From positions 1 through 64,000 of the forward strand of contig CAJTJY010000010.1 in assembly GCA_910576975.1 (NCBI GenBank): a stretch of 64,000 bases of DNA. Direction: 5' to 3'. Position 1 is the stretch's first letter. Each line of letters opens with the position of its first letter. Origin of the DNA: an uncultured Lachnospiraceae bacterium (GTDB lineage: Bacteria; Bacillota; Clostridia; Lachnospirales; Lachnospiraceae). A program made the translations under genes and the position numbers. Of the stretch, positions 16,030 to 24,594 are shown one piece after another. The notes beneath the pieces are model-generated. The model had not been told where the DNA came from. It worked only from the letters and a program-made list of their open reading frames with translations, and did no database searches.

Positions 16030-16389
16030 AAAATCTTCCTAATCTCAAAGTTTATCAATATGGTTTTTCAATAAGAGACGGTTTGGAAGTCAATGATTAT
16101 ATAATTGGAGCAGAGTGGCTGCCGGTGAATGAAAAAGAAGTTTTTGATAGGGCTGAGAATAGATTTACATTTGGAAAATCATACGAAAAAGATTTAAAAA
16201 AATTGACAAAGTTAGAGATTATAGGTTATATATTGATACATTAGATTATTTTGCTGATGGAAAAGTGAAAAAACTTATCGATGAATTTAAGAATTATTTA
16301 AAAAAGAATTTTAACGTTCATTTTGCAGTGATCATCGAATCACGCATCAAAGTCATGTTATCGGGAATAAGCATATCGAACAAATTTTA
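16026..16389 (+). pseudogene. Frameshifted, 5'-truncated gene remnant of unknown family
   Basis: An open frame from 16026 encodes a protein-like stretch (LPNLKVYQYGFSIRDGLEV, then IIGAEWLPVNEKEVFDRA) as far as a run of seven A residues near 16195-16203. Beyond it the sense continues in another frame (DKVRDYRLYIDTLDYFADG, then LIDEFKNYLKKNFNV) to a stop at 16387-16389. There is no start codon or ribosome binding site, and the 5' end is lost in the hemerythrin terminator. Composition is markedly more AT-rich than its neighbours, suggesting acquired DNA. I do not recognise the family. A single-base indel in the homopolymer explains the frameshift; a sequencing error is possible, but the missing start argues for real decay. 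Confidence 0.6.
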
Positions 16390-16420
16390 ACATTACGATC
16401 TCTTGTTTCGTACGATTTCA

Positions 16421-16449
16421 TTGGTTTTATTGCTAAAATCGCATATAAT
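16421..16449 (+). promoter_or_regulatory. Promoter of the toxin-antitoxin pair
   Basis: TTGGTT (16421-16426) and a perfect TATAAT (16444-16449) are 17 nt apart. The start codon of the antitoxin is 31 nt after the -10 box. Confidence 0.7.
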
Positions 16450-16480
16450 AAAGATATCTCAAATAAAAGGAGGATTCGTC

Positions 16481-16708
16481 ATGGTTGTTACAGCAACAGA
16501 ATTTAAAGCTAATTTCGGAAAGTACCTTGAATTACTTACCAAGGAAGATATCTTTATAACCCGTAATGGAAAAACGGTCGCTAAAGTAGTAAATCCACAG
16601 GTTTCTGCTGTGGATACCCTGCGTGGGATGCTTGGCGACATCTCCTCTGGTATTGATATGGATTCCTTACGAGAGGAGCGTTTGTTAAAATATGAAAATA
16701 ATGTGTGA
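16481..16708 (+). CDS. Phd/YefM-type antitoxin
   Basis: A 75-residue DNA-binding antitoxin. The N-terminal fold shows the Phd/YefM pattern: MVVTATEFKANFGKYLELL, then ITRNGKTVAKVV. The C-terminal tail (DTLRGMLGDISSGIDMDS, then LREERLLKY) is the toxin-neutralising region. The ATG at 16481 follows AGGAGG. Its end overlaps the toxin start by 17 nt, the usual translational coupling. It is expected to repress the promoter at 16421 together with its toxin. Confidence 0.9.
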   Translation: MVVTATEFKANFGKYLELLTKEDIFITRNGKTVAKVVNPQVSAVDTLRGMLGDISSGIDMDSLREERLLKYENNV

Positions 16709-17105
16709 TACGAACATAATCATTGATGTATTATTGGAAAGAGAACCTTTTGTAGAAGATTCTTACAAGATTCTGAAGCTTTGCGAAGAACATAAAATAG
16801 ACGGTTTTGTATCAGCATCTTCAGTTACCGACATCTTCTATCTTGTAAGAAAATATACTCATAACACACAGCAGGCATATAAGGCAGTTGGAAAACTATT
16901 GGAAATTGTCAAAGTTTGCAGCGTTACGAATAATGATGTTCTTATTGCATTTCAGAAAAAGGCAAAGGATTTCGAGGATTGTCTTGTTGCTACTTGTGCC
17001 AAATCTATACATTGTGATTATATTGCCACCCGAAATAAAGGAGACTTTGAAGGCCTTGGCATTCCCGTGCTTACCCCGGCTGAAATTCTTTTGAAAATCA
17101 TATAA
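16692..17105 (+). CDS. PIN-domain (VapC-like) RNase toxin
   Basis: A 137-residue PIN-fold nuclease. Acidic residues of the active site are visible: MKIMCDTNIIIDVLLERE (Asp6), VSASSVTDIFYLVRK in the middle, KDFEDCLVATCAKS (Glu/Asp pair), then TRNKGDFEG (Asp). It forms a type II toxin-antitoxin module with the Phd-type protein upstream. Such toxins cleave tRNA or other RNAs; the target is unknown. AT-rich like the adjacent remnant, so the segment 16030-17105 was probably acquired as one unit. Confidence 0.9.
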   Translation: MKIMCDTNIIIDVLLEREPFVEDSYKILKLCEEHKIDGFVSASSVTDIFYLVRKYTHNTQQAYKAVGKLLEIVKVCSVTNNDVLIAFQKKAKDFEDCLVATCAKSIHCDYIATRNKGDFEGLGIPVLTPAEILLKII

Positions 17106-17149
17106 CTCACGCTTCACGGAAAATTTTCTTATTTCCTAACTGTAGAATG

Positions 17150-17235
17150 GAGGCTGTCGCACTAAGATATTTACTTGGTCAAAAGGTTTTCATTGCAAAC
17201 CTTTTGACCAAGTAAATATCTTAGCAACACCCCCA
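17150..17235. repeat. Family-A palindromic repeat, short form (copy A4)
   Basis: An 86-bp palindrome. Arms GGCTGTCGCACTAAGATATT and TACTTGGTCAAAAGGTTT pair with AAACCTTTTGACCAAGTA and AATATCTTAGCAACACCCCC. The TACTTGGTC/GACCAAGTA pairing differs from A1 (GCCTGTTTA/TAAACAGGC), so the arms have changed together. It separates the convergent toxin and mnmA genes. Confidence 0.85.
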
Positions 17236-17302
17236 ATGCTCGTTATTTCTATGGACAAAATCACAAATCTTAAACATAGTTTTGGTTTTTCTCCCTATCT
17301 GC

Positions 17303-17346
17303 TTTCATCCATATATTGTATACAAGCTGCATTTTGCAACTGCCCT
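17303..17346. repeat. Half copy of the palindrome at 39617
   Basis: CATCCATATATTGTATACA, then AGCTGCATTTTGCAACTGCCC, matches the right half of the hairpin at 39671-39711. No left half is present. It lies just beyond the 3' end of mnmA. Confidence 0.5.
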
Positions 17347-17354
17347 GGCACCTC

Positions 17355-18434
17355 TCAAACAATCGTCCCGCCGACGACCACCGTATCTCCTTGATAAAAT
17401 ACCACTGCCTGTCCCGGCGTAATCGCCCGCACAGGCTCCAAAAACTCACAGCGCACCTTGTCTTTTTCTATTTTGCGAATCACGCAGGGTGCTCCTTTAT
17501 GACTATAGCGGATCTTTGCCATCACTTCCATCTCTGCTTCCAAGTCAGGAATGGACATGAAATTCAACTGATCTGCCTCAAGCGTTGTTGCAAATACTTC
17601 TTCGCCGCCGCCCAGCACCACCTCATTGGCCTCTGGACGAATCTCAGTCACAAACAGAGGCGTTCCCAGCGCAATCCCAAGTCCTTTCCGCTGTCCCACC
17701 GTATAATGAGTAATCCCTTTATGCCGCCCTAATATCTTGCCTTCCCTGGTGACAAAATTGCCTTCGGGAGGCACTTTGCCTTTCGCTTCCCGGTCAATAA
17801 AGCCCGCATAATCATGATCAGGAATAAAGCAAATTTCCTGGCTGTCTGGCTTATCTGCCGTGCGAAGACCAATGTCCTTTGCCATGGAGCGAATCTCTTC
17901 CTTGGAATAATCGCCCACGGGCATCTTAGTATGCGCAAGCTGGTCCTGGGTCAAATTATAGAGCGCATATGTCTGATCTTTAGCAGAAGTCACAGATTTC
18001 TGTAACGAAAGCCTTCCGTTTTCTAATCTGGCAATCCTGGCATAATGACCAGTTGCAATATAATCCGCACCAATGTCGACGCTTCGTTTCAACAAAGATT
18101 CCCACTTTAGATAACGATTGCAAGCGATACAGGGATTGGGCGTGCGCCCTCTTAAATACTCCGCCATAAAATAATCGATAACGTGTTTTTTAAATTCGGC
18201 TCTAAAATTCATTACATAATAAGGAATATCAAGCATCGCCGCCACCCGCCTTGCATCCTCTACGGCTGACAAGCCACAGCATCCGCCGTTTTCTTCCTGG
18301 ACCTGCCATTCCTCTTCCTGCCAGATCTGCATGGTGACGCCGATCACCTCATATCCCTGTTCTTTTAAAAGCCATGCTGCCACCGAGGAATCGACACCCC
18401 CGGACATCCCTACCACAATCTTTTCTCTCTTCAT
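17355..18434 (-). CDS. mnmA: tRNA-specific 2-thiouridylase MnmA
   Basis: A 359-residue enzyme that thiolates the wobble U34 of Lys, Glu and Gln tRNAs using ATP and persulfide sulfur. The N-terminal PP-loop is VGMSGGVDSSVAAWLL. The first catalytic Cys is in TPNPCIACNRYLKW (about residue 103) and the second in SQEICFIPD (about 200). It is the last gene of iscR-iscS-iscU-mnmA, 8 nt after iscU, which places its sulfur source in the same operon. Full length. Confidence 0.96.
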   Translation of the reverse strand: MKREKIVVGMSGGVDSSVAAWLLKEQGYEVIGVTMQIWQEEEWQVQEENGGCCGLSAVEDARRVAAMLDIPYYVMNFRAEFKKHVIDYFMAEYLRGRTPNPCIACNRYLKWESLLKRSVDIGADYIATGHYARIARLENGRLSLQKSVTSAKDQTYALYNLTQDQLAHTKMPVGDYSKEEIRSMAKDIGLRTADKPDSQEICFIPDHDYAGFIDREAKGKVPPEGNFVTREGKILGRHKGITHYTVGQRKGLGIALGTPLFVTEIRPEANEVVLGGGEEVFATTLEADQLNFMSIPDLEAEMEVMAKIRYSHKGAPCVIRKIEKDKVRCEFLEPVRAITPGQAVVFYQGDTVVVGGTIV

Positions 18435-18442
18435 AGACGATT

Positions 18443-18880
18443 TTAATAATCCTCTTCTTCCTCTTCTTCGCTGATATCATTCTTAGGCTTTTCCAAGCCC
18501 TCAATCTGAATCCCGTTTTTCTCGGCATAATCCCACAACGCCGCATGAATCGCCTCTTCCGCCAACAGGGAGCAATGTACTTTCACTGGCGGAAGCCCGT
18601 CCAGCGCTTCCATGACCGCCTTATTGGTAACCTGCAGCGCTTCCTGAATGGTCTTGCCCTTCACCAGCTCCGTAGCCATCGAGCTGGTAGCCACTGCAGC
18701 GCCGCATCCAAAAGTTTTAAATTTTACATCCTGTATGACGCCACTCTCGTCAATATCCAGAAAGATCCGCATGATATCTCCGCATTTTGCATTTCCCACG
18801 GTTCCCACGCCGCTGGCATTTTCAATTTCCCCTACATTTCTTGGATTTTTAAAGTGGTCCATGACCTTTTCACTATACAT
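18443..18880 (-). CDS. iscU: Iron-sulfur cluster scaffold protein (IscU/NifU N-terminal type)
   Basis: A 145-residue scaffold on which Fe-S clusters are assembled before transfer. The three ligand cysteines are present: NAKCGDIM (about residue 33), TFGCGAA (about 59) and KVHCSLLAEEA (about 102), starting from MYSEKVMDHFKNPRNVGEIE. The C-terminus is an acidic tail of Glu residues, an extension beyond the usual fold. It sits 54 nt after iscS and 8 nt before mnmA. Confidence 0.94.
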   Translation of the reverse strand: MYSEKVMDHFKNPRNVGEIENASGVGTVGNAKCGDIMRIFLDIDESGVIQDVKFKTFGCGAAVATSSMATELVKGKTIQEALQVTNKAVMEALDGLPPVKVHCSLLAEEAIHAALWDYAEKNGIQIEGLEKPKNDISEEEEEEDY

Positions 18881-18934
18881 TTGTCTTCCTCCAGATTTTT
18901 ATCAATCATTCTAACTGTTTTTTCACAATAAATG

Positions 18935-20113
18935 TTATTTCTTCTTCATATAGTCTTCATACAGCGGCGACATTTCCCGAAGCTGGCCAACGATCTCTTT
19001 GATGGCGTCCACTGTAAAGTCAATATCCTCTTTGGTCGTATCGCTCCCAAGAGTCAGGCGCAAAGAGCCATGAGCGATCTCATGAGGCAGGCCAATCGCC
19101 AGAAGCACATGGGACGGATCCAAAGAGCCTGAGGTACATGCAGATCCCGAAGAACCGCAAATTCCCTTCATATCCAGCATAATCAGCAGAGATTCACCCT
19201 CTACAAACTGAAAGCACAGATTGACATTGTTCGGCAGACGGTTTGAGCGGTCGCCGTTGACCCTGGTGAAAGGAATTTCTTTGAGCACCCGTTCCATCAG
19301 ATAGTCCCTAAGCTCTCTCTCTCTGTCGGTGCGTTCTTTCATCGTAGCAAGCGCAAGTTCCACCGCTTTGCCAAATCCCACAATGCCGGGCACATTCTCT
19401 GTTCCCGCACGTCGTTTTCGCTCCTGCGCGCCGCCATGTAAGAAAGAACGTATTTTTATGCCTTTGCGGATATAAAGAAATCCAATTCCCTTAGGACCGT
19501 TTAATTTATGACCGCTGCTGCTTAACATGTCGATATTAAGCTGGTCCACATTAATTGGAAGCTGCCCAAATGCCTGTACTGCGTCCGTATGAAACAGAAC
19601 GCCGTGCTCTCTGGCAATTTTTCCGATCTCAGCTACTGGCTCTATGGTTCCAATCTCGTTATTAGCAAACATAATGGAAATCAAGATCGTATCTGGACGA
19701 ATCGCTTTCTTCAACTCTTCCAGCTTTACCACCCCGAACTCATCCACATCCAGATACGTCACCTCATACCCATTCTGTTCTAACCACTGGCAAGTATGCA
19801 AGATGGCATGATGTTCAATTTTACTGGTAATGATGTGTCTTCCCTTGTCCTTATAGGCTTCAGCCGCAGCTTTTAACGCCCAGTTATCCGACTCGCTGCC
19901 CCCGGCCGTAAAATAAATTTCGTTTTCTTTTGCTCCAATGGCGGCTGCAATTGTCTCCCTTGCGCTGGAGATAGCCTCCTTGCTCTTGCCGCCAAATTCA
20001 TATACCGTAGATGCATTGCCATAAAACTCACTAAAATATGGAAGCATCGCCTCCACGACCTCCGGCGACGTTTTAGTTGTCGCCGCATTATCCAGATATA
20101 TCATTTTCTTCAT
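18935..20113 (-). CDS. iscS: Cysteine desulfurase (IscS/NifS type)
   Basis: A 392-residue PLP enzyme converting cysteine to alanine and delivering sulfur to IscU and MnmA. The N-terminus is MIYLDNAATTKTSPEVVEAM. The PLP lysine is in SSSGHKLNGPKGIGF. The mobile-loop cysteine is in GSSGSACTSGSLDPSHVL. The start at 20113 is preferred over an upstream ATG at 20125 because GGAGGAAATT precedes it directly. The gene follows iscR after a 157-nt gap holding two tandem copies of a hairpin leader, the only large gap in the operon, so translation or differential expression may be controlled there. Confidence 0.95.
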   Translation of the reverse strand: MKKMIYLDNAATTKTSPEVVEAMLPYFSEFYGNASTVYEFGGKSKEAISSARETIAAAIGAKENEIYFTAGGSESDNWALKAAAEAYKDKGRHIITSKIEHHAILHTCQWLEQNGYEVTYLDVDEFGVVKLEELKKAIRPDTILISIMFANNEIGTIEPVAEIGKIAREHGVLFHTDAVQAFGQLPINVDQLNIDMLSSSGHKLNGPKGIGFLYIRKGIKIRSFLHGGAQERKRRAGTENVPGIVGFGKAVELALATMKERTDRERELRDYLMERVLKEIPFTRVNGDRSNRLPNNVNLCFQFVEGESLLIMLDMKGICGSSGSACTSGSLDPSHVLLAIGLPHEIAHGSLRLTLGSDTTKEDIDFTVDAIKEIVGQLREMSPLYEDYMKKK

Positions 20114-20254
20114 AATTTCCTCCATTCTGTGCGCTTTTCAGCACATACAGGTAGTTCGTGAAAGATTTTTCGCGTTCTTTCACGCTTTCCTCTTTTCTGT
20201 GCGCTTTTCAGCACATACAGGTAGTTCGTGAAAGATTTTTCGCATTCTTTCACT
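20114..20254 (-). repeat. Tandem 70-nt two-hairpin leader in the iscR-iscS gap
   Basis: Two copies with a 70-nt period (20127-20196 and 20197-20254). On the minus strand each has CGTGAAAG...CTTTCACG (or nearly so), a linker AACTACCTGTA, then TGTGCTGAAAAGCGCACA. Only the downstream copy is followed by GAATGGAGGAAATTATG, the iscS start. The copies are nearly identical, so the duplication is recent or maintained. Confidence 0.75.
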
Positions 20255-20282
20255 CTTCAATATCTCTATATGTTTGTCTTTC

Positions 20283-20711
20283 TTATTGAATCTCCCTGCT
20301 CTCCTTTACCAATTCACCAATATTGATGCTGTCCACCGTGTCATTGATGCTGTCATTGATCCGTTTCCACACAATCTTGCTGACACACTGGGAGGAGCTG
20401 CTGCAGTGGGATGATGTGTGATTGTCAATTCCTGCGCACTCCACAGGAGTTAAATCCCCTTCTAAAGCCCGCAGCACGTCTCCCACTGAGATCTCCCCAG
20501 CGGGACGGGCGATGCTATAGCCGCCGTTAACTCCTCTGACGCTTTTGACAAGCCCAGCTTTTTTAAGCTTTGCCATAAGCTGTTCTAAGTAACTGACCGA
20601 AATCTCCTGACGCTGGGCAATGCTCGTCAAAGATACCGGCTGGCTCTCTGCGCAAACTGCCAGATCAATAAAAGCGCGCAGCCCATACCTTCCTTTTGTA
20701 GATAATTTCAA
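20283..20711 (-). CDS. iscR: Rrf2/IscR-family iron-sulfur regulator
   Basis: A 142-residue winged-helix repressor. The N-terminus is MKLSTKGRYGLRAFIDLA, followed by helix-turn-helix VSLTSIAQRQEISVSYLEQLMAKLKKAGLV and the wing SVRGVNGGYSIARP. Cysteines in VECAGI, SSHC and SSQC (about residues 104-121) give the three-Cys Fe-S ligand pattern of IscR. As first gene of the operon, it presumably senses cluster supply and represses its own promoter, where a palindrome candidate is seen at 20765-20791. Confidence 0.92.
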   Translation of the reverse strand: MKLSTKGRYGLRAFIDLAVCAESQPVSLTSIAQRQEISVSYLEQLMAKLKKAGLVKSVRGVNGGYSIARPAGEISVGDVLRALEGDLTPVECAGIDNHTSSHCSSSSQCVSKIVWKRINDSINDTVDSINIGELVKESREIQ

Positions 20712-20764
20712 TCTCTCACCTTCTATCTGCTTTCCGCAGGAACTTGTGGATTCCTGCTCCCTGC

Positions 20765-20791
20765 AAATCCCTAGTATTTTAGTGGGAATTT
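20765..20791 (-). promoter_or_regulatory. Candidate IscR operator
   Basis: An imperfect 27-bp inverted repeat, AAATCCCTAG-TATTTTA-GTGGGAATTT, lies just after the predicted transcription start of iscR. The position suits autorepression. It is assigned only by symmetry and location. Confidence 0.45.
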
Positions 20792-20802
20792 ATCCTAAAC
20801 GC

Positions 20803-20831
20803 ATAGTACCATGGTTTTATTCTGATGTCAA
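20803..20831 (-). promoter_or_regulatory. Promoter of the isc operon
   Basis: On the minus strand TTGACA (20826-20831) and TACTAT (20803-20808) are 17 nt apart, about 90 nt before iscR. Confidence 0.75.
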
Positions 20832-20922
20832 GTTGATTTTTCTATGCATGGCGGCATACATGAATTTTCAAACACGCCCCAGCATATAATTGAAATAATC
20901 TTTCATGATAGCTGGAGTATAT

Positions 20923-22281
20923 ATGAGATCTGATTCACTTGGCAAACATCCACTTATTACGGGCACGCTGCTTTTGACGCTCACAGGGGTATTTTCACGG
21001 ATTATTGGCTTTTTCTATAGAATATTCCTTTCTCAGGCAATTGGTGCCGAAGGAATGGGAATTTACCAACTGACCATTCCGATACATATTCTTACAATTT
21101 CCATAACTTCCTCGGCGATACAGACTGCCATTTCACGGTTTGTCGCCCAAGCCGCGGCAGCCCAGGCTTCCTCTGGCGGCAGCACGGCTCCTGTCAGGAA
21201 ACGTTGTAACGAAAGCTGTTATCTGAGCGCCGGATTAATACTGTCTTTGTCGCTTTCCTTTTTCTGCACTTTTTTGCTGTACCGGCTGGCAGAACCGATC
21301 GCCGTACGTTTTTTAGAGGAGCCAAGATGCGCCCCCCTGCTTCAGATTCTGGCATTTACCATACCTTTCGGCGCTATCCATTCCTGTATCAACGGCTATT
21401 TTTACGGCTTGAAAAAAACCTTCGTCCCTGCCGCTTCCCAACTATTGGAGCAGCTTGCCCGGGTGATAAGCGTCTGGCTGTTCTTTCAGATTTCCCTCGA
21501 AAAATACCAGAAAATTTCTTTAAATCTCGTAGTATGGGGAATGGTCATCGGAGAACTGGCCGCCGTGTTGTTCTCGGTCAGCTTTCTTCGCAAGAAAAAA
21601 AGTCATGGCAACAGGCTTCATGCCCTGAAACAGATATTTTTGATGTCTCTGCCCTTAAGCGCTAACCGGGTGCTGGTAAATGTCTTACAGAGCATGGAAG
21701 CGGTGATGCTTCCTGGGCAGCTGCGCCTTTACGGCTACACCAGCTCCGAGGCTTTAAGCATCTATGGAATCCTGACTGGAATGGCGCTTCCGATGGTGCT
21801 GTTCCCTTCCGTGCTGACCAACTCTGTCTCGGTGATGCTTTTACCGATCATCGCAGAGGCCCAGGAGAAGCAAGAACACCGTTATATCATCAACGCCGTG
21901 AAAAAAACCTGCTTTTACAGCCTGTTCCTGGGCTTGTTCTGTACGCTGATGTTCGTGGTTCTTGGCAATTGGATGGGAGAGTTCCTGTTCTCCAACACGC
22001 TTGCTGGAACATTCATCGTAACATTAGGCTGGATCTGCCCATTCCTCTATTTGTCCACGACGCTGCACAGCATCTTAAACGGACTCGGCAAGACCACGCA
22101 CACATTTTTCCTCAATGTCCTTGGACTTGGAATCCGCATCGCCTTCGTGCTGTTTGTCATTCCTGTCTCTGGAATCAAAGGATACCTCTGGGGCACGCTG
22201 CTGAGCCAGATTACTATGGCGCTGGGAGCGCTTCTAATGCTACTGGCGCATCGTTCGGGCACCAAAAAAACAGGCAGCTGA
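20923..22281 (+). CDS. MOP-superfamily flippase, SpoVB-like
   Basis: A 452-residue protein with 12-14 hydrophobic segments starting GTLLLTLTGVFSRIIGFFYR and GAEGMGIYQLTIPIHILT, the pattern of stage V sporulation protein B and related polysaccharide or lipid-linked precursor flippases. It moves lipid-linked cell-wall or glycan intermediates across the membrane; in spore formers SpoVB acts in cortex synthesis (family knowledge). The ATG at 20923 has CTGGAG upstream, whereas the in-frame ATG at 20905 has no ribosome binding site. Divergent from iscR. It could equally be a non-sporulation paralogue. Confidence 0.85.
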   Translation: MRSDSLGKHPLITGTLLLTLTGVFSRIIGFFYRIFLSQAIGAEGMGIYQLTIPIHILTISITSSAIQTAISRFVAQAAAAQASSGGSTAPVRKRCNESCYLSAGLILSLSLSFFCTFLLYRLAEPIAVRFLEEPRCAPLLQILAFTIPFGAIHSCINGYFYGLKKTFVPAASQLLEQLARVISVWLFFQISLEKYQKISLNLVVWGMVIGELAAVLFSVSFLRKKKSHGNRLHALKQIFLMSLPLSANRVLVNVLQSMEAVMLPGQLRLYGYTSSEALSIYGILTGMALPMVLFPSVLTNSVSVMLLPIIAEAQEKQEHRYIINAVKKTCFYSLFLGLFCTLMFVVLGNWMGEFLFSNTLAGTFIVTLGWICPFLYLSTTLHSILNGLGKTTHTFFLNVLGLGIRIAFVLFVIPVSGIKGYLWGTLLSQITMALGALLMLLAHRSGTKKTGS

Positions 22282-22410
22282 AACTACCTCTGCCCAAAAA
22301 CATGGTACTATAAATCAAACGAAATGCTTTTCGATTTTCTAATTTTGGATTATAATAAACGAGATGCTTTTTACATATGAAGCTTGTAAGAATAGACAAA
22401 GGAGAAGCTT

Positions 22411-23127
22411 ATGAAAATCATATTTATCCGCCATGGAGAACCAGATTACGCCATAGATTCCCTGACAGAAAAAGGCTGGCGGGAAGCCAGGCTTCTTGCC
22501 AAGAGAACTGCCAAATGGCATGTCACAGATTTTTACTGTTCCCCCCTGGGGCGTGCAAAAGATACTGCCTCCTGTACGCTCCAAAAAACAGGAAGGTCAG
22601 CCGAAACCTTAGAATGGCTGCGGGAATTTGAAGCCCCTATCTGGGATGAAATGATGCAGCGGCGCAAAGTGCCATGGGATTTCTATCCGGAATTTGTCAC
22701 TGCGCATCCAGAACTCTTTGACCTGCGCCATTGGCAGGAAAATGAAGTCATGGCAGAAGGAAAGGTCGGGGAAGAATACTGCCGAATCTGCCAGGAATTA
22801 GACCTCCTGCTTGCTGGATATGGATATGTCCGTGACGGCTTGCGTTACCGCACAGGCGAAAATACCCACAAAGAAGCCGTTATCGTATGTTTCTGCCATC
22901 TGGGAGTCACCTGCGCCCTAGTCTCACATTTGATCAATACCACTCCAAGCCAGCTCTGGCAAGGCTTTTTCCTTGCCCCCACCTCGGTAACCATCATAGG
23001 GACCGAGGAGCGCACGCCTCAAGAAGCTTATTTCCGCTGCCAGGTCATGGGCGACGCCTCTCATCTGCTTCTAGAGGGCGAGCCAATCTCTTACTATGGC
23101 TATTTTACAGATCCTTTCCAGGGATAA
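22411..23127 (+). CDS. Histidine-phosphatase superfamily protein
   Basis: A 238-residue phosphoglycerate-mutase-fold phosphatase. The catalytic motif MKIIFIRHGEPDY carries the phosphorylated His. YCSPLGRAKDTA gives the conserved Arg, and VIVCFCHLGVTCAL gives the second His. There is no membrane segment. AAAGGAG precedes the ATG. The substrate is not evident; the family includes sugar-phosphate, cobalamin-pathway and protein phosphatases. Confidence 0.9.
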   Translation: MKIIFIRHGEPDYAIDSLTEKGWREARLLAKRTAKWHVTDFYCSPLGRAKDTASCTLQKTGRSAETLEWLREFEAPIWDEMMQRRKVPWDFYPEFVTAHPELFDLRHWQENEVMAEGKVGEEYCRICQELDLLLAGYGYVRDGLRYRTGENTHKEAVIVCFCHLGVTCALVSHLINTTPSQLWQGFFLAPTSVTIIGTEERTPQEAYFRCQVMGDASHLLLEGEPISYYGYFTDPFQG

Positions 23128-23159
23128 TCGAGAATCCTTACGGCAATCGCCGCCGTGCG

Positions 23160-24281
23160 TCAGAATTTGCGGAACTCATTGATATCATTCACCAGCTCCC
23201 GCACACAACGGATCTGATTATCAAACACTCCCGCCTGATAAAGGTTGATCAAGATCATCCCCACGGGGACGGCAATGATCATCCCCATGATACTGCTGAC
23301 CTTATACCCAATATACATGAAAAACAAGGTTGCCAGCGGATTCATGCCTATGGTGTCTCCTACGATCTTAGGCTGAATCACCTGGCGCACCACCTGGGTC
23401 ACTGCATAGAGGATAATTAAGCCTATGGCAAACTGATAATCAGAAGACAAGATCTTGATCACCGCCCAGGGACCCAAGACGGTTCCCGTGCCAAAAAAGG
23501 GCAACATATCCAAAAAGGCAATCAAAAACGCCACCAGAAGAACATAGTCCACGCGAAGAATGAGCAGCCCGACCACGAGAATCACATAGACGACCCCCAT
23601 GATCTTGAACTGTGCCTTAAAATAACCTCCCACCACATGCTTTAAATCTCTTATCACTCCGGTTACCCCGTTCCAGATTCCGGCAGGCGTATGTTCTTTG
23701 AGCCCTTTGAGAATCAAATCCCGCTCCGCAATAAAAAAATAAGCAGAAAGCAGCGACATAATGATCGAGATCAAGGTTCCAGGCACATTTTTGGCAAAAT
23801 TTCCCGCCGCCGCAAACGTAGGCTCTCCGATCGCCTGCATCAGATCTCCGAAATAGCCTGCAAAATCAGCGCTGATTTCTTGTATATTGTGCTGTATATT
23901 CTCTGGGAGCCTTTCATAAAGAATTTCCAAATTCTCTCCAATTTCCTGAAAATCTTTCTGGAAATTAGAATAAATCTGCGGCAGATTTTCCACCAAGTTC
24001 CCTGCTTCTGCGGCAATTTTAGAAATTCCAAGATAGCCTAAGCCAATCACACCAGCCAACACTCCGATGATAATCAACATCGAGCTGTGCTTCCTTACAA
24101 TCTTCACTTTTTTCTCAAGAAAACGCACCAATGGATTGGCGATCATTGAAATGATCCACCCAACCACGAAAGGCATGAAAAAAATGATTGCCTTGGGAAA
24201 CACAAAACACAAAAACACAATGGTCAACACCGCAACCAGAAGATTTACCAATATTTTCAGATACTTTACCGACTGCTTCAT
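23160..24281 (-). CDS. AI-2E-family transporter (YtvI-like)
   Basis: A 373-residue membrane protein with about eight helices arranged as in the family: two N-terminal helices (NLLVAVLTIVFLCFVF, then IIFFMPFVVGWIISM), a coiled amphipathic region (about 90-160: YSNFQKDFQEIGENLEILYE), and a C-terminal helix bundle with DMLPFFGTGTVLGPWA. The start at 24281 is taken because GGGAGGTGATG lies just before it. Some members export autoinducer-2 or act as Na+/H+ antiporters. It follows the znu cluster by a 34-nt gap and may share its transcript. Confidence 0.87.
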   Translation of the reverse strand: MKQSVKYLKILVNLLVAVLTIVFLCFVFPKAIIFFMPFVVGWIISMIANPLVRFLEKKVKIVRKHSSMLIIIGVLAGVIGLGYLGISKIAAEAGNLVENLPQIYSNFQKDFQEIGENLEILYERLPENIQHNIQEISADFAGYFGDLMQAIGEPTFAAAGNFAKNVPGTLISIIMSLLSAYFFIAERDLILKGLKEHTPAGIWNGVTGVIRDLKHVVGGYFKAQFKIMGVVYVILVVGLLILRVDYVLLVAFLIAFLDMLPFFGTGTVLGPWAVIKILSSDYQFAIGLIILYAVTQVVRQVIQPKIVGDTIGMNPLATLFFMYIGYKVSSIMGMIIAVPVGMILINLYQAGVFDNQIRCVRELVNDINEFRKF

Positions 24282-24315
24282 GTCATCACCTCCCAACCAT
24301 CAAAAATCTTTGTTT

Positions 24316-24585
24316 CTATCTTATCATACCTGACTGGATTTTGCACCTCAGAAATTCGATGATTTCGTCATAATGTTCTGGTTCATGGGGAAACGTGCAG
24401 CCGCTGCAATCCTTGATGGCAATCCCTTCTCCCAGCTTAAGGTAAGAAGGCGAACCAAGACAGTCTTCATAAGGATTCATGGGGCAATAGCAAAACAGAC
24501 AGTTAAACGCCTCTCCTCTCATTCCCGAATGGCAGGGGAAATAACTGCAATTTACATTTTTAAAATATTTCGAACTGTTCTCCAT
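24316..24585 (-). CDS. Small cysteine-rich domain protein
   Basis: An 89-residue protein with eight cysteines in pairs or near-pairs (NCSYFPCHSG, NCLFCYCPMNPYEDC, IKDCSGCTFPH), a likely metal-binding or Fe-S module of the 'cysteine-rich small domain' type. It has no signal peptide. GAGGT precedes the ATG. It lies 9 nt after the zinc-transporter permease gene, suggesting a link with zinc handling or another metallo-process. The function is unknown. Confidence 0.8.
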   Translation of the reverse strand: MENSSKYFKNVNCSYFPCHSGMRGEAFNCLFCYCPMNPYEDCLGSPSYLKLGEGIAIKDCSGCTFPHEPEHYDEIIEFLRCKIQSGMIR

Positions 24586-24594
24586 GGCTTACCT

